Shown here: positions 55,323-64,000 of the stretch, piece after piece
Layout of the letters: each line of letters opens with the position of its first letter
Numbering within the stretch: position 1 is the stretch's first letter
Source of the DNA: Streptomyces sp. NBC_00708
GTDB taxonomy: Bacteria > Actinomycetota > Actinomycetes > Streptomycetales > Streptomycetaceae
Assembly (NCBI GenBank): GCA_036226585.1
Contig: CP108997.1
Location: 5,146,001-5,210,000, forward strand
Direction of reading: 5' to 3'
Length of the DNA stretch: 64,000 nt
The notes under the pieces: model-generated
Databases searched by the model: none
The model's input: only the letters and a program-made list of their open reading frames with translations
What the model was told of the DNA's origin: nothing
Position numbers and translations under genes: made by a program

Positions 55323-58300
55323 ATGTCACCAAGCCGTATCCCGGTGGGCGTCGCAGCCGCCGCCTCAGCAGCCGTCCTGGCCCTGGTGGGAGCCGCCCTC
55401 CCCGCCGTCGCCGCCGCCCCCTCGCCCGCTGCCTCCGTACCGGCGGGCAGCCCGGTCCTCTCCTCCGCGCAGCTCGCGGTCGCCGTCGCCGCCGACTTCC
55501 CGCGCGTCCTCACGTACACCGACCGCGCCTCCGGCAAGCAGCTGACCGGCTCCACCCGGCCGGTCACCGCCGTCACCCTGAACGGCACCGCGCACCCGGT
55601 GAAGCTCAAGGCCGCCCCGAAGGTCACCCGCTCGTCCGCCCGCTACACGCTGGCCTTCACGGACCTGCCCGGCGTCGAGATCGACGCCACGCTCTCGGTG
55701 TCCGGGCGCGCCACCACCTTCAAGGTCACCGCCGTCCGCGACACCGCCGCGTTCCGCGTGGGCACGATCGACATACCCGGCCACGACCTGGTCTCCGTGG
55801 CGAGCACCGACGCCGGCGCCGCGACCGCCTTCACCAAGCTGGACACCGACTCCACGAAGACCGCCGACGTCTTCGCGCGGGTCACCGACGCCACCCCCGC
55901 CGAGTCCGCGCCCTCCGGCGCCACCTACGCGATCGTCAACACCGGCTCCCTCGCGGCGGCCGTCGAGTCCAACTCCTCGTACGACAAGCCCTCCGGCGCC
56001 ACCGGCGGCGACGACGCCCGCTTCTGGCACCAGGCCCGCAAGGAGGACGACGGCTCCACCCGGGTCGCCGTCTGGTCCGGCCAGTGGACCTACCGGGGCG
56101 AGGGCGCGCCGAAGCCGGAGAGCGGCGACGGCCTGCCCTGGGCCAAGGTCGTCGTCACGCCCGACGCCAACGGCGACCGGACCGTCGACTGGCAGGACGG
56201 CGCCGTCGCGTTCCGCTCGATCGGCGTGGTCGCGCCGGGCAGCGAGGACACCGCGGACCGGGTCATCACCCATATCCCGTTCAACTTCGCCAGTCAGGCC
56301 ACGCACCCCTTCCTGCGCACCCTGGACGACGTCAAGCGGATCTCGCTGTCCACGGACGGCCTCGGCCAGCTCGCGCTCCTCAAGGGGTACGCATCCGAGG
56401 GCCACGACTCCGCCCACCCCGACTACGGCGGCGACTACAACAAGCGCGCCGGCGGGCTCAAGGACCTGAACGCCCTGCTGAAGGACGGCAAGAAGTGGGG
56501 CGCCACCTTCGGCGTCCACGTCAACGCCACGGAGGCGTACCCGGAGGCGAAGGCGTTCGACGAGCAGCTCGTCGACAAGACCAAGCCCGGCTGGAACTGG
56601 CTGGGCCAGAGCTACTACATCGACCAGCGCCGCGACATCAACAGCGGCGACCTCGCCAAGCGCTTCCAGCAGCTGCGCGACGAGACCGGCTCCAACCTGT
56701 CGATGCTCTACATCGACGTGTACTACACACACGGCTGGATCGCCGACAAGACCGTCCAGGCCCTCCAGAAGCAGGGCTGGAACGTCTCCAGCGAGTGGGC
56801 CGACAAGTTCGAGCGGGCCTCGCTCTGGTCGCACTGGGCCAATGACCTCGACTACGGCGGCGCCACCAACAAGGGCCTCAACTCGAAGATCGTCCGGTTC
56901 ATCCGCAACAGCGAGAAGGACGTCTGGAACAACGACCCGGTCCTCGGCCAGAGCGCCATCGACGAGTTCGAGGGCTGGACCGGCGAGACCGACTGGAACA
57001 GCTTCTACGCCAACATCTGGCAGCGCGACCTGCCCGCCAAGTACCTCCAGCAGCAGAAAATCACCCGCTGGGACGGCAACGACATCACCTTCACCGGCGG
57101 GATCACCGGCGCGGTCGAGGACGGCAAACGGACGTTCTACGACCACGGCCGCAAGGTCCTCAGCGGCACCGACTACCTGCTCCCGTGGGACGGCGGCAAG
57201 AAGCTGTACCACTACAGCCGGAAGGGCGGTACGAGCAGTTGGGCGGTGCCCTCGAAGGGCACGTACACGGTCTACCGGCTCACCGACAACGGCCGCGTGA
57301 AGACCGGCACGGTCCGGCCCGTGGACGGCCGGATCACGCTGACGGCCGAGGCCGGACAGCCGTACGTCCTCTACCCGGACCGGGCTCCGAAGGCCGCCGA
57401 CCCGAAGTGGGGCGAGGACACCCTCGTCGCCGACCCCGGCTTCAACGACGGCCGCCTCGGCGACTGGACGAGGACCGGCACCGCCGTCCGCGACACCGAC
57501 GCCCAGGGCCGCAACAGCGCGAAGCTCTCCGGCAGCGGCACCGCCGCGCTCTCCCAGCGCATCGGCGGCCTGAAGCCCGGCGCCCGCTACACCGCCTCCG
57601 CGCTCATCGAGGTCGAGCCCGGAAAGACCCGGCACACCACGCTCTCGGCGGGCGGGAAGTCCGTCGCCGTGGACCGCTCCACCGCCAAGGACTACGTCGC
57701 GGCGTCCGACTGGCACGGCACCTACTTCCAGCGCGCCAAGGTCAACTTCACGGCCCCGGCCAACGGCCGCACCACCCTGCGCATCGAGGCGGCGGACGGC
57801 AGCACGGCCACCGTCCGCGCGGACGACGTCCGCCTCGTCGCCAACGCCCCCGCCACGAAGAAGGGCACCGTCGTCCACGAGGACTTCGAGGACGTCGACC
57901 AGGGCTGGGGCCCCTTCCTGAAGGGCGACGCCGGCGGCTCCACCGACCCCCGCACCGTCATCTCCCAGCTGCACGCCCCGTACACCCAGGCCGGCTGGAA
58001 CGGGAAGCTCGTCGACGACGTGATCGGCGGCAAGGAGTCCCTCAAGGCCCACGAGGAGAACACCGGCCTCGTCTACCGCACGGCCCCCTGGACCGTGCCG
58101 ATGACGGACGGCCACCGCTACAAGGTCGCGTACGACTACCAGTCCAGCCACGCCGGGGCCTACGAGTGGGTCGACGGCTACGACCGGATCACCGCCAACG
58201 GCAAGCCCGCCTCGGTCGAGACCCGGACCACCGCCATCGGCGCCCAGCACACCACCGGCCACTTCACCGAGACCGTCACGGCGGGCTGCGGCGACACCTG

Positions 58301-59186
58301 GACCGGGCTGCGCAAGCGCGGCGACGCCCCGGAGGGCGCCGACTTCGTGCTCGACGGCTTCACCGTGACCGACCTGGGCGAGGCCCCCGCCGGTGAACGG
58401 GCCGCCTGCGGCACGCTCACGGTCGCCCCGGCCGCCGAGACCCTGGAGCCCGGCACCGCCAACACCGTGAAGGCGAGCTTCACCAACTACGAGTCCACCG
58501 CCGCCACCGGCGTCACGGTGAACCTGGCCCTCCCCGAGGGCTGGAAGGCCGAACCCGCCGGGGCCGTCACCTTCGACTCGGTCGCGCCCGGCGCCAAGGC
58601 CACCGCGAGCTGGCAGGTCACCCCGCCGGTGGACGCCGAGTACCGCACGTACGCCCTCACCTCCGAGGCCACGTACACGACCGGCGACGGGCAGCGGAAG
58701 CTCGGCGCGCAGACCTCCGTACGCACCCTGCCGCCGCCGCCCACCCAGGACAGCTGGGCCAGCGACCTCGACTGGACGGCCACCACCAACGGCTGGGGAC
58801 CGGTCGAGCGCGACCTGTCCAACGGCGAGACCGGCACCGGCGACGGCAGCGCCCTCACCATCGGCGGCACGGTCTACGAGAAGGGCCTCGGCAGCCACGC
58901 CCCGGCCTCCATCCGCTACTACCTCGGCGGACAGTGCACCTCCTTCACCGCCGAGGTCGGCGTGGACGACGTCCAGAAGACGGCCGGCAGCGTGCAGTTC
59001 TCCGTGAAGGCGGACGGCACCGAGAAGGTGAAGTCGCCGGTCCTCCGGGCGTCCGACACCGCCTGGTCGCTCACGGCCGACGTCACCGGCGCCAAGTACG
59101 TCGAGCTGATCGCCGGAGACGGCGGCGACGGCAACGGCAACGACCACGCCGACTGGGGCAGCGCCCGCTTCCACTGCGGCGGCTGA
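55323..59186 (+). CDS. Secreted GH101 endo-alpha-N-acetylgalactosaminidase
   Basis: 1287 residues. Signal peptide (AAAASAAVLALVGAALPAVAAA), an N-terminal supersandwich domain, then the GH101 barrel with nucleophile Asp in LYIDVYYTHGW (about residue 463) and acid/base Glu in VSSEWADKFE (about 491), SQATHPFLRTLDDVKR and ITFTGGITGAVEDG. C-terminal domains: galactose-binding-like modules (about 700-1030), a NEW3-type repeat (about 1035-1130) and a terminal NPCBM (YEKGLGSHAPASIRYYL). It releases the Gal-GalNAc core-1 disaccharide from O-glycosylated (mucin-type) proteins. ATG 55323 was preferred; GTG 55317 is an alternative and no strong ribosome binding site is visible. Confidence 0.93.
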   Translation: MSPSRIPVGVAAAASAAVLALVGAALPAVAAAPSPAASVPAGSPVLSSAQLAVAVAADFPRVLTYTDRASGKQLTGSTRPVTAVTLNGTAHPVKLKAAPKVTRSSARYTLAFTDLPGVEIDATLSVSGRATTFKVTAVRDTAAFRVGTIDIPGHDLVSVASTDAGAATAFTKLDTDSTKTADVFARVTDATPAESAPSGATYAIVNTGSLAAAVESNSSYDKPSGATGGDDARFWHQARKEDDGSTRVAVWSGQWTYRGEGAPKPESGDGLPWAKVVVTPDANGDRTVDWQDGAVAFRSIGVVAPGSEDTADRVITHIPFNFASQATHPFLRTLDDVKRISLSTDGLGQLALLKGYASEGHDSAHPDYGGDYNKRAGGLKDLNALLKDGKKWGATFGVHVNATEAYPEAKAFDEQLVDKTKPGWNWLGQSYYIDQRRDINSGDLAKRFQQLRDETGSNLSMLYIDVYYTHGWIADKTVQALQKQGWNVSSEWADKFERASLWSHWANDLDYGGATNKGLNSKIVRFIRNSEKDVWNNDPVLGQSAIDEFEGWTGETDWNSFYANIWQRDLPAKYLQQQKITRWDGNDITFTGGITGAVEDGKRTFYDHGRKVLSGTDYLLPWDGGKKLYHYSRKGGTSSWAVPSKGTYTVYRLTDNGRVKTGTVRPVDGRITLTAEAGQPYVLYPDRAPKAADPKWGEDTLVADPGFNDGRLGDWTRTGTAVRDTDAQGRNSAKLSGSGTAALSQRIGGLKPGARYTASALIEVEPGKTRHTTLSAGGKSVAVDRSTAKDYVAASDWHGTYFQRAKVNFTAPANGRTTLRIEAADGSTATVRADDVRLVANAPATKKGTVVHEDFEDVDQGWGPFLKGDAGGSTDPRTVISQLHAPYTQAGWNGKLVDDVIGGKESLKAHEENTGLVYRTAPWTVPMTDGHRYKVAYDYQSSHAGAYEWVDGYDRITANGKPASVETRTTAIGAQHTTGHFTETVTAGCGDTWTGLRKRGDAPEGADFVLDGFTVTDLGEAPAGERAACGTLTVAPAAETLEPGTANTVKASFTNYESTAATGVTVNLALPEGWKAEPAGAVTFDSVAPGAKATASWQVTPPVDAEYRTYALTSEATYTTGDGQRKLGAQTSVRTLPPPPTQDSWASDLDWTATTNGWGPVERDLSNGETGTGDGSALTIGGTVYEKGLGSHAPASIRYYLGGQCTSFTAEVGVDDVQKTAGSVQFSVKADGTEKVKSPVLRASDTAWSLTADVTGAKYVELIAGDGGDGNGNDHADWGSARFHCGG

Positions 59187-59195
59187 GCGTCCCCG

Positions 59196-59238
59196 GGGCC
59201 CCGCTCCCTTTGTGTCCGCACTCTGGGAAGCGGGGCCC
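59196..59238 (+). terminator. Terminator-like hairpin after GH101
   Basis: GGGCCCCGCTCCC pairs with GGGAAGCGGGGCCC across a 16-nt loop (one bulge), 10 bp after the stop. Confidence 0.55.
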
Positions 59239-59261
59239 GTGCGCGCGTACGCTCGGGAACC

Positions 59262-60665
59262 ATGGGGGAGTTGAGAGCGGACTGGCGGCTGCGGTTGCGT
59301 CGGGGCGGCCCGAAGGAGGACGTGTCCGGGGCCGGGGTGCTGATCGCCCAGGACCGGGTGCTGACCTGTGCCCACGTCGTCGGGGAACGGTACACCCCGA
59401 TGTGGGTCGAGTTCGCCGAGAACCCCGGCATCCCGCCCGTCGCCGCCCGGGTCGCCCCGGACGGCTGGCTCGACGGCCGCGAGGACATCGCCGTCCTCGC
59501 CCTGGACAGCCCCCGCCCCCAGGCCGAACCCGCGCCGCTGTCCCGGCGGCTCGACCGCGGCGGCGAGGTCTGGCTCGGCGGCTACGCGGCGCCCTTCGAC
59601 GCCGACGGCATGTGGCTCTCCGGCCGGATCGGCGGACTCCACGGCGACTGGGTGCAGCTCGACGCCCGGACCAACGCCGAGGTGGTGCGCCCCGGCTTCA
59701 GCGGCGCCGCCGTGCACACCGGACGCGAGGGCGCGCGCCCCGAGAGCGTCGTCGGCCTGGTCGTCAGCTGGCGCGGTGACCTGGAAAGGGAGCTGCCCAC
59801 CGAGAACGACCTCGCCTTCTCGTACATGATCCCCGTCGACCGCATCGCTCAACTCGTCCCGCTCGTAGCCGAGTTGAGCGGACCGGACGGCTGGGACCAC
59901 GCGTTCGCCGAGCGGCTGCGGCGCTGGTTCGCGGGGGACGGGCAGCCCGCCGTGCGCTTCAGCGTCGTCCCGGCGGACGGCGGGCGCGACCGCACCCTGC
60001 GCCACCAGCTGCACCGCGCCCACCTCGTCCACCACGCCGGGCGCGGCCGGCCCGGCGAACTGGTGGAGACCCTGGTCGCCCAGCTGCGGCCCCCGCTGTA
60101 CCAGCGCAACCGCTACCGCGACTGGCTCCTGGAGGGCGGCGACGAACCCGAACGCTCCCTCGCCGGCCGGCCCGCGGCGGCGGGCCCGGTGCTCGCGGTG
60201 ATCGGCCTGGACGAGGACCCGGACCCGGTGGGCCTGGTGCGCGTCCTCGCCCGGGTCCGCACGCTCGGCTTCCGGCTGCTGGTCGTCGTACGCGGCACGG
60301 CGGGACCGGGACTCGACGCCGTCGAGCGCGACCTGCTCGTCCCCGCCCTGGACGAGCACGCCGAGGAACTGGTGCGCCGGGCGGAGCACACGGAGCGCGA
60401 CCGGGCCGGGCTGGCCGGCCTGATCGACTCGGCGTCCGTCGTCCCCGGCCCCGCCGTCGCCCCGGCCGTCCGCCGCCGGGAGCTCGCCGCCCTGCGCGCC
60501 CTGCCGGACCCGCACCACCGGCTGACCGCCCTCAGACAGCTGTTACGGGCCTTACGCACCGACCTCGACCCGCACCGGGGACCCGGCCTCCCCGAGCGGC
60601 GCGGCGACCTCGGCACGCGGCCCGGCCTCCCCGGCCCGCGTACCGGTCCGGCGGGGCGCCCGTGA
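59262..60665 (+). CDS. Trypsin-like serine protease domain protein of a protease-kinase-vWA module
   Basis: 467 residues, no signal peptide, so cytoplasmic. Residues 1-200 form a chymotrypsin-fold protease with intact triad: His38 in TCAHVV, Asp75 in REDIAVLAL, Ser147 in RPGFSGAAV. The C-terminal 260 residues are unrecognised, with two helical parts and a central strand-rich piece (GPVLAVIGLDEDPDPVGLV, LGFRLLVVVRG) and a Pro/Arg-rich tail. Two TTA codons (60543-60545 and 60552-60554) make translation dependent on bldA tRNA. Its stop overlaps the kinase start (GTGA). Cytoplasmic trypsin domains of this kind occur in actinobacterial conflict and signalling systems. Confidence 0.82.
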   Translation: MGELRADWRLRLRRGGPKEDVSGAGVLIAQDRVLTCAHVVGERYTPMWVEFAENPGIPPVAARVAPDGWLDGREDIAVLALDSPRPQAEPAPLSRRLDRGGEVWLGGYAAPFDADGMWLSGRIGGLHGDWVQLDARTNAEVVRPGFSGAAVHTGREGARPESVVGLVVSWRGDLERELPTENDLAFSYMIPVDRIAQLVPLVAELSGPDGWDHAFAERLRRWFAGDGQPAVRFSVVPADGGRDRTLRHQLHRAHLVHHAGRGRPGELVETLVAQLRPPLYQRNRYRDWLLEGGDEPERSLAGRPAAAGPVLAVIGLDEDPDPVGLVRVLARVRTLGFRLLVVVRGTAGPGLDAVERDLLVPALDEHAEELVRRAEHTERDRAGLAGLIDSASVVPGPAVAPAVRRRELAALRALPDPHHRLTALRQLLRALRTDLDPHRGPGLPERRGDLGTRPGLPGPRTGPAGRP

Positions 60666-62941
60666 GAATCCCGTGCCCCCATCGCCGCTTCACCGGCGGC
60701 CCCTGCGAGGGCGCCGTCCGGCCCACCGGCTACTGCGACACCTGCGGCCGCGACGAGACCGCCCCCGGCCTCCCGCCGCTCCCCGCCGCCCCCGAGGACC
60801 ACGGCCCCGCAGGCCTCCTCGGACTCCCGCTCCTGGACCCGGGCACCCCCGCCGAACGGCTGGCCGCCGCCGAGCAGCCCGTGCGCATCGTGATGACCTG
60901 CTCGGCCAAGGCGTGCGGCACCGCGTTCGTCCCGCCGCACACCGCCGCCCCGCCCCCCGACGAGGGGTACTGCCCGGTCTGCGGGGCGCCCTACTCCTAC
61001 CGCCCCGAGCTGACGAAGGACGGGCCGCCGCTCCAGGACCAGTACCGCATCCGCGGCCCCATCGCCCACGGCGGCCAGGGCTGGGTCTACCTGGCCGAGG
61101 ACACCCACCTGGAGGACTTCGTCGCGGTCAAGGGCCTCCTCAACCGCTACGCCGAACGCGGCGCCGCCCAGGCCGGTGAGGAACGCCGCAGCCTGGTCGC
61201 CATCCGGCACGAACGCATCGTCCAGATCCGGGACTTCGTCTCCACCACCAACGCCGACGGCACCGTCTCCGGCGGCTACATCGTGATGGAGGACGTCGGC
61301 GACCGGACCCTGTCCGCCCTCGTCGAGTCGGTCCGGCGGGGCGCCTTCGTGCTCGACATCGAACACGTCGTCGCCTACGGCTGCCAGATCCTGGAGGCCC
61401 TGGCCCATCTGCACGGCATGGGTTTCCTGTACGGGGACATGAAGCCGTCCAACGTCATCCACCACCTCGACGGCATCAAGGTCATCGACCTCGGCGGCGT
61501 CCGCAAGGCCGGCAGCACCGACCCGCCGCCCGTGATCACCCCGTACTACGCCGCCCCCGAGACCGACGGCGAGCGGCCCCTCACCGTCGCCCACGACGTG
61601 CACACGGTCGGCGTCACCCTCGGCGAACTGGCCCGCTGGGCGGTCGGCGACGACGTCCCGGGCCTCGGCATCAGCTCCTTCCGGCTCGCCGTGGCACGCG
61701 CCACCGCCGAGGACCCCGAGGAGCGGTTCGGCACCGCCGAGGACATGGCCGGGCAGCTGCGCGGGGTGCTGCGCGAGATCCGGGCCCTGCGCGGCAAGCG
61801 CGACCAGCCCGAGCCCTCCGCCTGCTTCACGCCCTCCACCGAACTGCTCGGCGCCCGCCTGGGTTCGGTGCCGGACTACGCCCACTGGCTGAGCCGCCCG
61901 CTGCCCGGCCGCCGCGCGACACCGCCCGCGCCCGCCCTCGACCCGGGCACCCCGACACCCACCGAGATCGCCCGCCGGCTGCCGGTCCCCAGGCCCTACC
62001 CGGGCGACCCGCAGGCCGCCCGCTTCGGGGTCAGCAGCTACGACCCCGGCCAGCCGCTCGCCCAGCCGGCCGAGGGCGAGCGGTCGGTCGAGATCTGCCT
62101 GCACAACGCCCGGCTGCTGCTCGGCCAGGAGGGCGACGAGGCCCAGGCGGCGGCCGGGGAGCAGGTCGAGGCGGCGGCCGCCATCCCCGGTCCGGGACCG
62201 GTGCGGCAGTGGCGGCTCAGCTGGCACCGCGGCCTGGTCGCGCTGCGCGGCGCGGATGTGCGCGAGGAGGAACGGGCGGCGATGCTGGAGGCCGCCCACG
62301 GCCACTTCGCCGCCGTGCACCGGGCGCTGCCCGGCGAGTACGCGGCGAAGCTGGCGCTCGCGTACTGCGCGGAGCAACTCGGCCCGCACCGGCGGCCGGT
62401 GGCCGGCCCCTCCGCGTACGAACTCTTCCGCGCGGTGCACGCCCGCAACCCCTCGCACGTCGGCGCCGCCCTGGGCCTGGCCAGGCTCGCCCTCGCCCGC
62501 GGCGACCGGGCCGCCGCGACCGAGGTCCTGGACCTGGTCCCCGACGAGTCCCGCGACCACACCGTCGCCCGCGTCGCCGCCCTGCGCATCCGGGCGGCCC
62601 GGCTGGCGGCGGGGGAGCACCCCCTGCCCGGCGAGGCGGAGATCGACGCCGCCCTGACCGCTCTGGGCCCGGTCGTCCCCGGTGACGAGGCGGCCTGGCT
62701 GCTGCGGACGGAGCTGTACGAGTGGAAGCTCGACGCCGTACGCGCACGGGCGGGCGCCCCGCCACCGCGCCGGGGCCGCCTGCGCATGGGCCTGCCGCCC
62801 CCGGCGGTCCCGGGCGAACGGGCGGTGCGCGCGGAACTGGAGCAGTGCTACCGCCGGCTGGCCCGGCAGCGCCGGCGCCCGGAGGAGTACGAACACCTCA
62901 TCGACCTGTCCCACGCGGTGCGGCCGCAGACGAGGTTCTGA
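60662..62941 (+). CDS. PknG-like serine/threonine protein kinase with zinc ribbons and TPR region
   Basis: 759 residues. Two N-terminal Cys clusters (C5, C15, C25, C28; and C80, C85, C104, C107, the latter rubredoxin-like as in PknG). Kinase domain about 128-370: GPIAHGGQGWVYLAED, AVK lysine about 157, IVMEDV hinge, catalytic loop YGDMKPSN (Gly instead of the usual His-Arg before Asp, as in PknG), DLGG instead of DFG, and a Pro/Tyr-rich PYYAAPE. C-terminal helical repeats (about 480-759) look like TPRs. PknG in mycobacteria regulates glutamate metabolism via GarA; here the partners differ. GTG start is coupled to the protease gene. Confidence 0.9.
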   Translation: MRIPCPHRRFTGGPCEGAVRPTGYCDTCGRDETAPGLPPLPAAPEDHGPAGLLGLPLLDPGTPAERLAAAEQPVRIVMTCSAKACGTAFVPPHTAAPPPDEGYCPVCGAPYSYRPELTKDGPPLQDQYRIRGPIAHGGQGWVYLAEDTHLEDFVAVKGLLNRYAERGAAQAGEERRSLVAIRHERIVQIRDFVSTTNADGTVSGGYIVMEDVGDRTLSALVESVRRGAFVLDIEHVVAYGCQILEALAHLHGMGFLYGDMKPSNVIHHLDGIKVIDLGGVRKAGSTDPPPVITPYYAAPETDGERPLTVAHDVHTVGVTLGELARWAVGDDVPGLGISSFRLAVARATAEDPEERFGTAEDMAGQLRGVLREIRALRGKRDQPEPSACFTPSTELLGARLGSVPDYAHWLSRPLPGRRATPPAPALDPGTPTPTEIARRLPVPRPYPGDPQAARFGVSSYDPGQPLAQPAEGERSVEICLHNARLLLGQEGDEAQAAAGEQVEAAAAIPGPGPVRQWRLSWHRGLVALRGADVREEERAAMLEAAHGHFAAVHRALPGEYAAKLALAYCAEQLGPHRRPVAGPSAYELFRAVHARNPSHVGAALGLARLALARGDRAAATEVLDLVPDESRDHTVARVAALRIRAARLAAGEHPLPGEAEIDAALTALGPVVPGDEAAWLLRTELYEWKLDAVRARAGAPPPRRGRLRMGLPPPAVPGERAVRAELEQCYRRLARQRRRPEEYEHLIDLSHAVRPQTRF

Positions 62942-63043
62942 GGGGCGGGGCGGGCACCCCCGCTCTCCCTCGCCCCGACCGCCCGGCCCCGCTCGTCCCG
63001 CGTCGTCCGCAGCCACGCTGCCATACCCCTGGAGACCCGCCCC

Positions 63044-64000
63044 ATGGCCGCTTCCGCCCCGCCGCCGGCCGGGCTCGCCTTCTCCGTGTCCGTCGACGTC
63101 CGGCGCGACCAGCAGCCGCACCACGACAGCCGGATCGACGCCCATATCCGGGTCGGGGCCACCGGCACCGGGCCGCGCGACCTGCGTCCCGCCGTCGAAC
63201 TCGCCGTCGTCATCGCCCTGGACGTCGCCCCCGCGCACCTCCGCGCCGCCGCCACCGCGCTCGCCGCCGCCCTGCGCGCGCTGCCCGAGGGGCTGTCCTT
63301 CGCCGTCCTCGGCGGCACGGACGGCACGGGCGACGGGAGCCCCGCCCGGTGCTACCCGCTGCGCGGGGACTGGGCGCTCGCCGGTACCGACGAGAAGCGC
63401 CGCGCCGCCTTCAGCGCGGGCCGCGTCGCACCCACCCCCGACGGCCGGCCGCGCCCCGGCTACGGGGCCTGGCTCGCCGCCGCCCGCGCGCTCTTCGCCC
63501 AACGCCCCCTGCCCGTACGCCACCTGATCCTCGTCACCGACGGCGGCGGCCACGACCCGGCCGGCGAACCCGACCGGGAGGACAGCGCGCTGACGGCCGC
63601 GATCGCCGCCTGCGAAGGGGCGTTCGGCGTGGACGTGCTGGCACTCGGCCGGGACTGGGACCCGGCCCCGCTGCTCGCGCTCACCGAGGGCCTGCACGGC
63701 ACGGCCGACACCGCACCCGACCGGTTCGCCCCGGCCGTCACCGGGGTGCTGCGGCGGCTGCGCCGGGTCCGCAGCCCCGAACTGCCCGTCACCGTCACCG
63801 GCCGCCCCACGGTGACCGGGGTCGCGCTCAGCGAGAGCCTGCCCCGGCAGCACTCCCTCGTACCGGTGACCTCCCCGGACCATCCGCACCGCTACGACTT
63901 CGCCACCCACCAGTGGGAGCCGGGCGCCCGCGACTACCTGCTCAGCCTGCGGGCCGACGCGAGCGCCGACCCGCTCGGGGTCCTGCTCCAGCTCGCCACG
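63044..64000 (+). CDS. von Willebrand factor A domain protein, C-terminally cut by the window
   Basis: 319 codons are visible and the frame is still open at the edge. GGAGA precedes ATG 63044. A vWA fold starts near residue 12: VELAVVIALDVAPAHLRAA, LSFAVLGGTDG, LILVTDGGGHDP and VDVLALGRDWDP. The metal-ion-dependent adhesion site is degenerate: the DxSxS motif reads D60-V-A-P-A, so both serines are missing, although the later TDGG is kept. It lies 102 bp after the PknG-like gene on the same strand. Such vWA proteins scaffold phosphorylation-based systems. Confidence 0.85.
   Translation, partial: MAASAPPPAGLAFSVSVDVRRDQQPHHDSRIDAHIRVGATGTGPRDLRPAVELAVVIALDVAPAHLRAAATALAAALRALPEGLSFAVLGGTDGTGDGSPARCYPLRGDWALAGTDEKRRAAFSAGRVAPTPDGRPRPGYGAWLAAARALFAQRPLPVRHLILVTDGGGHDPAGEPDREDSALTAAIAACEGAFGVDVLALGRDWDPAPLLALTEGLHGTADTAPDRFAPAVTGVLRRLRRVRSPELPVTVTGRPTVTGVALSESLPRQHSLVPVTSPDHPHRYDFATHQWEPGARDYLLSLRADASADPLGVLLQLAT

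Noticed and set aside
55365..60518. Minus-strand open frame of 1717 codons
   Set aside because: Antisense to GH101 and the protease gene; repetitive Gly/Arg/Val composition, no start signal or domain.
60113..63910. Minus-strand open frame of 1265 codons
   Set aside because: Shadow of the PknG-like and vWA genes; composition is low-complexity.

Overview
The window is chromosomal DNA from a Streptomyces or a very close relative. Base composition is very GC-rich with third-codon G/C bias, start codons are ATG or GTG, and TTA codons are nearly absent. Twin-arginine and lipoprotein signals are abundant, as are secreted carbohydrate-active enzymes. The order proline dehydrogenase / P5C dehydrogenase ... 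leuB, ilvE, cimA matches the conserved core of Streptomyces chromosomes as I remember it. I see no tRNA, rRNA, CRISPR array, prophage or complete insertion sequence.

Layout. 0-3 kb: proline catabolism with a divergent, truncated PucR-type regulator. 3-5.6 kb: a minus-strand three-gene lipid operon (CDP-alcohol phosphatidyltransferase, CDP-diacylglycerol synthase, acyltransferase). 5.7-9.7 kb: a zinc-independent MDR oxidoreductase with a divergent LysR regulator, a 43-residue protein and a Tat-exported purple acid phosphatase. 9.8-14.2 kb: branched-chain amino acid genes leuB, ilvE and cimA. cimA is preceded by a leader peptide and an intrinsic terminator that look like a transcription attenuator. 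14.5-28.1 kb: a beta-1,3-glucan utilisation locus made of a LacI regulator, an Opp/Dpp-type ABC transporter, GH1, GH16 laminarinase and GH3. A fold-back repeat is inserted exactly at the 3' end of the LacI gene.

28.2-35 kb: a membrane protein with a Gly/Asp-rich tail, a secreted adenosine deaminase, an AhpD-like protein, then GH25 muramidase and GH3 hexosaminidase genes behind a near-consensus DasR site, and a methyltransferase. 35-38.4 kb is accessory: a DUF397 / XRE / HATPase regulatory trio, a broken polymorphic-toxin tip (HINT end plus Stv-like domain) and an AT-richer partner gene. 38.6-43.4 kb: a thioredoxin-reductase-like/methyltransferase fusion, DinB-like, YceI, an M15-like secreted protein and a DUF4185 protein. 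43.5-53.7 kb: two divergent operons, ROK regulator-M81 peptidase-CutC against Opp transporter-ROK kinase, which look like one uptake and catabolic system of unknown substrate. 53.7-59.2 kb: divergent GH64 beta-1,3-glucanase and GH101 endo-alpha-N-acetylgalactosaminidase sharing a region with a perfect 14-bp LacI-type palindrome. 59.3 kb to the end: a coupled trypsin-like protease, PknG-like kinase and von Willebrand A protein (cut by the window edge), a possible signalling or conflict module.

The overall theme is polymer scavenging: glucan, cell wall, mucin-type glycans, nucleosides and organic phosphate, with matching importers and regulators. It is interrupted by one small toxin-type island.
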